DNA from: Lepas anatifera
Taxonomy: Eukaryota; Arthropoda; Thecostraca; Lepadidae
NCBI GenBank assembly: GCA_034440635.1
Contig: JAOTON010001356.1
Span: 2,054,501-2,118,500 of the forward strand
Length of the DNA: 64,000 nucleotides
Direction of reading: 5' to 3'
Both the position numbers and the translations under genes were made by a program. Every line of letters starts with the position of its first letter. Positions within the stretch are counted from its first letter, which is position 1. Shown in pieces: positions 57,205 through 64,000 of this stretch. The notes beneath the pieces are model-generated. The model saw nothing but the letters and a program-made list of their open reading frames with translations, did not search any database and was not told where the DNA came from.

Positions 57205-58035
57205 TTAACACGCGCATTGACGGGGGGCGGGTACCCGCCCCCCTCGGGTTTTTCGGAGACAGCAGAAAAACGGCGGCGCGCAGCGCCGCCGTACTTGGTA
57301 TGCCTTTTCCCTCATCATTTTTGCAACTTCTGTGAAAATTTTAAGGATAGGTCATCTCAGGTCAGGTCACCAGTACAGGTCAAGTGACCCGACCTAAAAA
57401 AAGTTTAAGATAGCATAAGTTGGAGCAGGAGAAACTTATCCGATTGAGACTCATATCACATAATGACCCTACCGAGTTCTCTAAAATATGTTCCGGTATT
57501 TTTGATATCGATGACCTAAGGTCAGGTACGAGGCATGACGTCTCCATTGGAAATACATGGGAAAATGGTTTTTACTAAATAACTCTGTAACAGATGGTGA
57601 TAGAGCGTTTATTTTAGCTGCATTAAACTTGCCGTGACTTTGCAGTTCTAATGATATCCATTTTGTATAGTTTGACACTGACCTGACCTCAGGGCAGGTC
57701 AAATTCTTGATTTCACCTAGCAAGGTCAAATTATATATCATTCGATTTGGCTTGCTGCGAGGATTCATATAGTTTAAGTTGTTTTGCTCCATCTTTACTT
57801 GTTCAGATTTAATGGCCGAAAAACTTAATTTACAAGTTATCCCTATGACGGCATGTTTTGACATCTCGTGACCTTAAATGTGACCTGAAAAAAAATGGTT
57901 CAAACGTTTTCGATGTAGAAGTGGATGGGCTACCCAACGCCGTTTATCGTTTTTAGCTACCTACCGTGGTTCTCGAGATCTTAGGAGGGGCGTGTACCCC
58001 CGTCAAAGCGAAGGTGGCTCAGATGCGTGTGTTAA
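57205..58035 (+). mobile_element. TTAA-A family element, copy 2
   Basis: TTAA at 57205-57208 and 58032-58035. A perfect 22-bp palindrome lies at 57222-57243, and a 9-bp stem with a GCA loop (CGGCGGCGC and complement) at 57271-57291, the best preserved example of the family end. The counterpart of 45798-46628. Confidence 0.93.
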
Positions 58036-58631
58036 ACCTATTCTAACTTATGTTACTTCAATTATATTTGGAGTTAAGATCAGTTGACTAGGCCTGTTAA
58101 TCTGCCCTGCGCTGACAGAGACCTGCTGTTTTTTGGAATGATGCGCAAATGACCAAGTCAGGCTCTGCACCCAACTTTGGACACCCATAGACAGCACAAC
58201 GTCAGGTACAACTGCACTGTCACTGCAGCAGCTGCAGTCACAGCTGCACAACTGCAGTGCTATGGTCGCCGAACATGCGGCATATCGTGCTGGTATGTAG
58301 CAGCAATGACTCAGTGTGTGATTTCGAGCTGAACACGACTCTATGCTCCTACCGCTCTACGACTCTACCGCTCCTTTGATGGTACGGCATCGGTCGAAAA
58401 TGCTAGAAAAATGTGGGGATTCCTGGATTACGAGATGCATAATCCTGGGATCCCACATTTGTGACAAATGGAGGGGGAATGCCGAGTTCGAATCCCGGGA
58501 ATGATATCTTTAGACAGTACAGATGGGGTCGAAATCGAACATGCATGCTATAAAGGCCTGAAAGCAATCTCTAAATTTCATGCAGTTTTCTCAAATTGTT
58601 AAAATTTGTTTTTGGAGTCGGAACCTTACTA
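58036..58631. other. Copy 2 of the stretch 46629-47240
   Basis: One copy only of the GTATGTAGCAGCAAT unit; otherwise like copy 1. Confidence 0.5.
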
Positions 58632-58850
58632 AAGTCTTCAAAAGACTTGTCACGGATATACCGACCCCGCCATCCGACGAGCAACTCCCACAATGAAGGG
58701 CTAATTTAGGAGCCAAAGTTTATCGTCCCACGAAGCACAGGGACGGCCGCCCCGCTCAGGTCACCCTCTCATCAGTCAGCTGCCAGCCGACATACGTCGG
58801 GTAAACTATTGAGTGCCTGAGCTTCTCGGGGGAACCGATCCCAGGCTTGG
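58632..58850 (-). mobile_element. SINE copy in duplication copy 2
   Basis: Counterpart of 47241-47458, near-identical, so the SINE inserted before the duplication. Confidence 0.85.
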
Positions 58851-59209
58851 AAAATGGAGTTACCGGTGCGAAATTTGTTCAGATGTCCAGCGAACTTTAG
58901 TGCTCTAGCCCTTGGTCTGTCTCGAGCGGATACAGCATGTTCATAGACATTTTCTAATTACACCTCATTTCAGTAATTTAGACCTCTTTTGACCTCCAGT
59001 GACCTCAATGTTGACATGAACACATATTTGCAGTTACTGTTCAATTTAGGACGAGCTCACGATTGTTTTTTTTCTTGCATGTTCTTAGCCCTCCTATTTT
59101 TCTATTTAGACGATGGCATCATGCACACATAATATTAGTGAAGAGAGTAAGTAAAACTTAGAAAGTAAGTAAAACAACAAGAAATTAAAACCCCGACAAT
59201 AAAATCGTT

Positions 59210-59479
59210 TTGGCTATGCTTGTTCGTTTGCTGGAGGCAGCGATCTGCGTTGACGGCTACCTTCAGAAGTCTTGCGGGTGCATCTCTTTGGTCACGGCGG
59301 ACGCCACTGGTTCTGTTGGCCGGCTGAACTTCACAACGCCGACCGAAGCGGTCTCCCAGCGGTGCAACCCTCCCCACGGGCGGCAGTTGAGGGCGCCGGG
59401 CGGGCCCAATATCGACACCGGCACGTCGCTAGGTATGCAACAATGCAATATTCATGACAGTAGCCCGCAGAGTGACTGA
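59210..59479 (+). CDS. Possible exon, copy 2
   Basis: Counterpart of 47819-48088 with one change (C6 to R6). The same candidate splice sites are present. Coding status is unproven. Confidence 0.22.
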   Translation: MAMLVRLLEAAICVDGYLQKSCGCISLVTADATGSVGRLNFTTPTEAVSQRCNPPHGRQLRAPGGPNIDTGTSLGMQQCNIHDSSPQSD

Positions 59480-59681
59480 CTTGCAGGCGGAGGTCAAGGG
59501 GGGCAGACACCGGTCGCAGAGGTGGCAGAAAGCCCTACTGGATGGGTATGCCACGAGGAGAATATGCGAGAAAATATTCTGTGGGAGCTCTTGTTTTTTC
59601 GTTGACACTGCTTTTCTTTTTCAATATGTTTCATTACTGAGACTTGTAGGAAGGTAACGGTGGCGATGTAGTGGAATAATT

Positions 59682-59933
59682 TCATAAAGTACTTTTAAAC
59701 TCATACTGGATATCTTTGATTAGGGAATCCCCTTGAATCCCAATGGTAGTGCCACGAAGTGCATATTCTGTATAGCCAACACTGAGTGACCTCAGGGCTT
59801 GAGTGCTGGCAGCTCCAGGAAGCACCCCTGAACTAAGCTGTGGCAGGCTTTGGACGGTTCTTACGAACGGTCGATATCTACTATCGGCCGCCTGGAGTAG
59901 GGTAGTGTGACTGCGCAGACCGCCCGCGGGCAC
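59682..59933 (-). CDS. Unrecognised 83-codon ORF, copy 2
   Basis: Counterpart of 48291-48542 with one residue changed. No domain recognised. Confidence 0.18.
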   Translation of the reverse strand: MPAGGLRSHTTLLQAADSRYRPFVRTVQSLPQLSSGVLPGAASTQALRSLSVGYTEYALRGTTIGIQGDSLIKDIQYEFKSTL

Positions 59934-60030
59934 GAACGACAGCAGGGCGGCTGCTTCAGTCGCTCATGAGCTGACTCAGCTGAACACGAAGGCGGTTTCA
60001 ATAGGCCATAAGTTCAAATTCCCTCGCTTT

Positions 60031-60592
60031 TTAACCCTTGTCCCACGGGGGCATCAATTCCCCCTAAGTTTTTTTTTAGAATGGCATAAAACAACGAGAC
60101 GCAGCACGGTGGTCGAGGATTCTACCTCTCACCCCATCATTTTTCCACCATCCCTGAATTTCTTACCCCGAAAAACGCTAGGTCTGGACGCAAAGCGAGG
60201 ACAGACAGGGTCACCCTACCTCAAATTTTGAGCTCTACCGTTGGTACATTTCTTGGCTGATCGATTTGAAACTTTCTACACTTATGACCCTTCCAGGGTC
60301 CACAAAATGTATATATGGGATTTTTATTTGGTGAACTGAGCTCAGATCACGATGCAGCCTCGCCCATAGAAAAACATGGGGAAAAGCTCTCTTATGACCT
60401 AAAAGTCACTAAAATGATTGCAAATGCTCAGCTTTCTCAGAAAAGCATTTTTGGCCATCATTCCATGAATTCCAGCGGCAGCATTTGTTCTTTGACTTAT
60501 CTGACGTCATCACAGGTTACCAGGGGTAAAAACAGTATTAAATCAAAAACGTTATTAGTAGCAGTTTTAAAGGGTGGACCGATATCTTTATT
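60031..60592 (-). mobile_element. Diverged TTAA-B fragment, copy 2
   Basis: Counterpart of 48640-49200. Confidence 0.75.
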
Positions 60593-60655
60593 AGTTAACG
60601 TTTTTTTTGGAACTGCTGTAAACTTCTGCAGGTCCATTATATGATGCATTTTGCC

Positions 60656-61408
60656 TTATCACGCGCATAGACGCAGGGAGGCGGGTACCCGCCCCCTCGG
60701 GCTTTTCGGAAACAGCATAAAAACGGTGGCTCTACTCACCGCCGTACTTTGAATACCTCTTCTGTCATCATTTTTACAACTTTCGTCAAAATCTTAAGGT
60801 TAGGTCATCTCAGGTTAGGGCACCAGTACAGGTCAAGTGACCTGACCTAAAAAAGTTTAAGATAGCATAAGTCGGAACAGGTTGAACTTATCCGATTGAA
60901 ACTCATATCACGTAATGGGCCTACCGAGTTCATTAATAGATGTTCCGGTATTTTTGATATTGATGACCTAAGGTCAAATACGAGCTATGACTTCTCCATT
61001 GGAAATATATGGGAAATATGGTTTTAACTAAATAACTTAGTAAGGGATGGCGATAGAGCGTTTATTTTTATTGCATGAGCTTTGCCATGTCGTTGCGGTT
61101 CTAATGATATGCATTTTACCTAATTTAGTCTTGACCTGACCTTAGGCCAGGTCAAATCCTTGATGTAATGATCGAAAAAACATAATTTACATGTTATCCC
61201 TATGACGTCATGTTTTGATCTGAAGTGACCTTAAATGTGACCTGACAAAAAAATGGTTCAACCATTTTCGATGGAGAAGTGGATGGGCTAACCCGCGCCG
61301 TTTACCGTTTTCCGCTACCTAGCGTGGTTCTCGAGATCTTAGGGGGCGGGTACCCACCACCCCTGTCAAAGTGAAGGTGGCTCAGACCCCCGTCAATGCG
61401 CGTGTTAT
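60656..61408 (+). mobile_element. TTAA-A element flanked by TTAT, uninterrupted
   Basis: TTAT at 60656-60659 and 61405-61408 flank a 745-bp element. It lacks the TTAA-B insertion seen in copy 1, with the empty TTAA at 60933-60936. Confidence 0.92.
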
Positions 61409-62406
61409 GTTTGATGGTAGCTATGGCATGATCCGAACAAAAGAGAACCGGAAATGTTGTTCGAAAAATAGATAATAATTTCGGCTGTCCGTACAGGGCT
61501 GAGACTGACAAAGGTATTGTTTTTTTGCGTTGCTTGGGCAGTGACAGTTAACATATTTCCAAATTATGAGTGTACACAGCTTGTAATATCGTAATCAGCA
61601 CAAGTAATTATGCATTCTTCGTTTGTGACTTAGTTCGTACCGGGTTGTGGTCCTGTTAGTATTGAAAAAAACTCCGAGGCTGCAAAGTATAACCCTGCAG
61701 TGGCCTCAGAAATTAGCCGGCTCTCCTTCTCCGACAGACTATTTCAAACATCGAGACAAGACGAAAGCCAAAGGCGGCGAAGTGAGAAACGAGGGGCTGA
61801 GGTAGGTTACAGGGAGCCCCAGCACGGATCACTGCTCTGCCGGAGCCGCCATAAAGCAGGTAATGGCCCAGGCGTGTCTCACAGAAGGGATGAAATGACT
61901 CCACAAAACCGGTAGCTCACGACACATACACCGTAGGCACACCGGATTCAGTCTTCTGGTGCAGGACAGGTAGCCAAGTCTGGACGAGTGTGATGCTTTA
62001 ACACTCGCCCCGATGATCAATGAAGTCCAGAGTCAGCTCAACCAAGTAAAGTACTTTGTCCTGCCAGAAGTGATGTGTTTCTGATACGAAGAAGTTAAGT
62101 CAGGAACCATGTGCATGACACCTAAAACAACGGATGACTTTCTGGCACCTCACATGAGTTTCATGCGTCATAAACACCAGCTTCCCGGTTCCATTGTAGT
62201 TCCTCTTCGGGTGTTTTCTCAGCCAGAATGATATCATGCATCTTCACATCTTAGCATGCACAATGTAGGTTGGGGAGGGGGAGGGGCTCGGAGACGCCCT
62301 CCTAATCATTGTTCGGATTAAATGACCCACCAACTGCCAGGGCCATACGGCTTTGCCGACTCTCGCAATGTTAGAAGGGAGTTTGGGGATCAGATCAACT
62401 TATTCA
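61409..62406. other. Copy 2 of the stretch 51051-52047
   Basis: No gene recognised; a few substitutions relative to copy 1. Confidence 0.4.
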
Positions 62407-62486
62407 GTGGCTCCGCCGGAATTTGAACCCGGGATCAGTGGCTTAGAACACAAAAATGTTATCCGCTAAGTCACCCATACTCCACC
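62407..62486 (-). tRNA. tRNA-like sequence, probably pseudogene, copy 2
   Basis: Counterpart of 52048-52127, with the same A- and B-box-like blocks. Confidence 0.4.
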
Positions 62487-62549
62487 CCCGCATTTTTTTC
62501 TAGGTGGCTGGACAGTGTGTTCGGAGCCAAAAATATTACTTAGGTAAAT

Positions 62550-64000
62550 TTAACCCTCGCCCCACCGGTGGTCATCGATGGCTCCCCCTAAGGTTTTTCC
62601 GGGCATAGCAGAAAAACGGCGAGGCGCAGCACCGCAGTTGAGGGCTCTACCTCTCACTGCATAATTTTCCCACCATCCCTGATTTTTTTACCCCGGGTTA
62701 CCCAAGGTCAGGTCACCAGACGAGGTCAACCAAGGTCACCTCACTTCAACTTTACAGCTCTGTAAGAGCTACATTTCGAAGTCGATCGATTTGAAACTTC
62801 CTAAAATTTATGATCCCTCCAGGGTCTACAAGGTGTTTATCCGGCATTTTTCGATTTCGTGATCTGAGGTCAGGTCACGAGGCGACCTCTCCCATTGGAA
62901 AAGCATGGGGAAAAGCTGTCATACGATCTAAAAGTCACAAAAAACTATTCAAAATGCTCGGCTTGATCAGAAAAGCGTTCTTGGACACCCTTTCACGGAT
63001 TACAGGGGCCATATTTTCCCTTTGACCTCTCCAAGGTCATCCAAGGTCACCAGTGTTCAAAACACAGTATTTTGACAATAACTTTTGACCTATATAATCT
63101 AAAGCGCTGAATCAAACACCGTCGTGAATATCTCGTCACTGGCAAAGAATTTTTATGTCAGGTCAATATTGAGGTCAGCATAGGTCAAAGAAGGTCCCAT
63201 AGGCTTACAACAGAGCAGTGTACGTTTCCGTCTCTAGATCTGCCCTCAGGAGAGCTAGAGAAAATATTTATGCATCATTGGATTCCTCCCATTGAGGCAA
63301 ATCGAATGATGAATAATATGACCTTGTTAGTTCAAATAGTAAAAATGATCTGGCCTCGAGCTAGGTCAGGGTTACAGAGTGACCTGGTATGGTCATGTTG
63401 CATATCAATCGACTACCCGTGAAAATAAAAGCACAATACAAGCAAAATGGGAGCTTTATCTCAATTCAGTTAGAAGTTATTGGCAAAACAATCAATCTAT
63501 GCTCCCGTGACCTGATATGACCTTTGAGGGGTCAGATGCTAAAAAACTCAATTTTATGGTCAAGATCGTGGTAAGAACAGACAGTTTGAGGATTTTCAGC
63601 TTTATCTATTCAGTATTTACTGAAAACAAGCCCATTCCATTTTTCACCATAGACTTATAATGGGGTGACCAAAAAATTGACCCAACCTTAGGTCAACGAT
63701 ATCAAAGTTTCGAGATGGCAGGTTTGTAGACCCTAATGACCTTTTCATATTATGTAAGTTTCAAACTAATCGGTTCGCTGATGTTCTCTGGGCGCCGCTT
63801 CAAACTCGTAATTTTAGGTTTTGAAGTTGGGTCACCTGACCTTGAAAAGCTCCTTGACCTGACATGACCTTAGCTCAAAACTTTGGTCAGATGTGTCAAA
63901 TTGATCAGGAATAAGGTACTGTAAGTTTTGTTGTTCTGCGTTTCTTCGTTTTTGAGCTATCTGGGGAAAGCTAGCAGGGGGAGCGAATTTCGCCCCCCCA
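62550..64000. mobile_element. Composite TTAA-D element, copy 2, cut by the window end
   Basis: Counterpart of 52191-53642. The left TTAA is at 62550-62553; the right end lies beyond the window. Confidence 0.75.

Larger units (their letters stand above)
55742..64000 (+). repeat. Segmental duplication, copy 2 (continues past the window)
   Basis: Direct repeat of 44334-53642, starting at the TTAA that ends a TTAA-B element, in the middle of what is a longer TTAA-A element in copy 1 (43888-44732). Differences are scattered substitutions, short indels, the 15-bp unit near 58.3 kb and the missing TTAA-B element at 60933. Confidence 0.97.

Noticed and set aside
1..64000. Autonomous transposase or reverse transcriptase gene
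   Set aside because: Looked for long frames with transposase or polymerase motifs; none found. All elements here appear non-autonomous.

Overview
This window is eukaryotic nuclear DNA from an animal. It has spliced genes with GT-AG introns, tRNA-derived SINEs, minisatellites and very dense non-autonomous DNA transposons. The host is most likely an invertebrate, perhaps an aquatic arthropod, but that is inference: no lineage-diagnostic gene is present. Real genes are sparse and occupy about 10% of the window.

Layout. 1-1309: an inverted duplication of a dead mobile-element ORF. 2672-2890: a candidate terminal exon followed by a 22-bp minisatellite. 4873-6710: two terminal-inverted-repeat (TIR) elements. 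10079-11356 (-): an intact SLC17A9-like vesicular nucleotide/anion transporter. 12220-13894: a tRNA-like sequence and hAT-type MITEs. 18219-18898: a foldback element. 19702-20409: a 27-bp minisatellite. 21255-21555: a tRNA-derived SINE. 22233-23986 (+): an RBM34/Nop12-like nucleolar RNA-binding protein whose small first exon lies inside a MITE. 39759-42175 (-): a secreted repeat protein with a TATA box and about 31 copies of a 51-bp unit, interrupted by two 1-nt frame changes.

From about 27 kb to the end the window is dominated by related TTAA-flanked element families, named here TTAA-A, -B, -C and -D. They have no transposase, are rich in AGGTCA/TGACCT hexamers, and A and B carry a family-specific G6/C6-flanked palindrome near each end. 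Target preference can be read directly, because filled and empty versions of the same site are both present. These look like non-autonomous piggyBac-like elements.

The largest structure is a direct segmental duplication. Copy 1 is 44334 to about 53659; copy 2 is 55742 to the window end, roughly 1% diverged. Copy 2 starts exactly at a TTAA next to a TTAA-B element, and one TTAA-B insertion is present in copy 1 but absent, with a clean TTAA, from copy 2. A deep nest (Rep-F, then a foldback, then TTAA-C, then a SINE) occupies 34.4-38.6 kb.

The three supported genes do not form a pathway. The transporter acts in secretory vesicles, the RRM protein in nucleolar ribosome biogenesis, and the repeat protein outside the cell. 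The main biology here is transposon-driven: duplication, nesting, and possible donation of a promoter and first exon.
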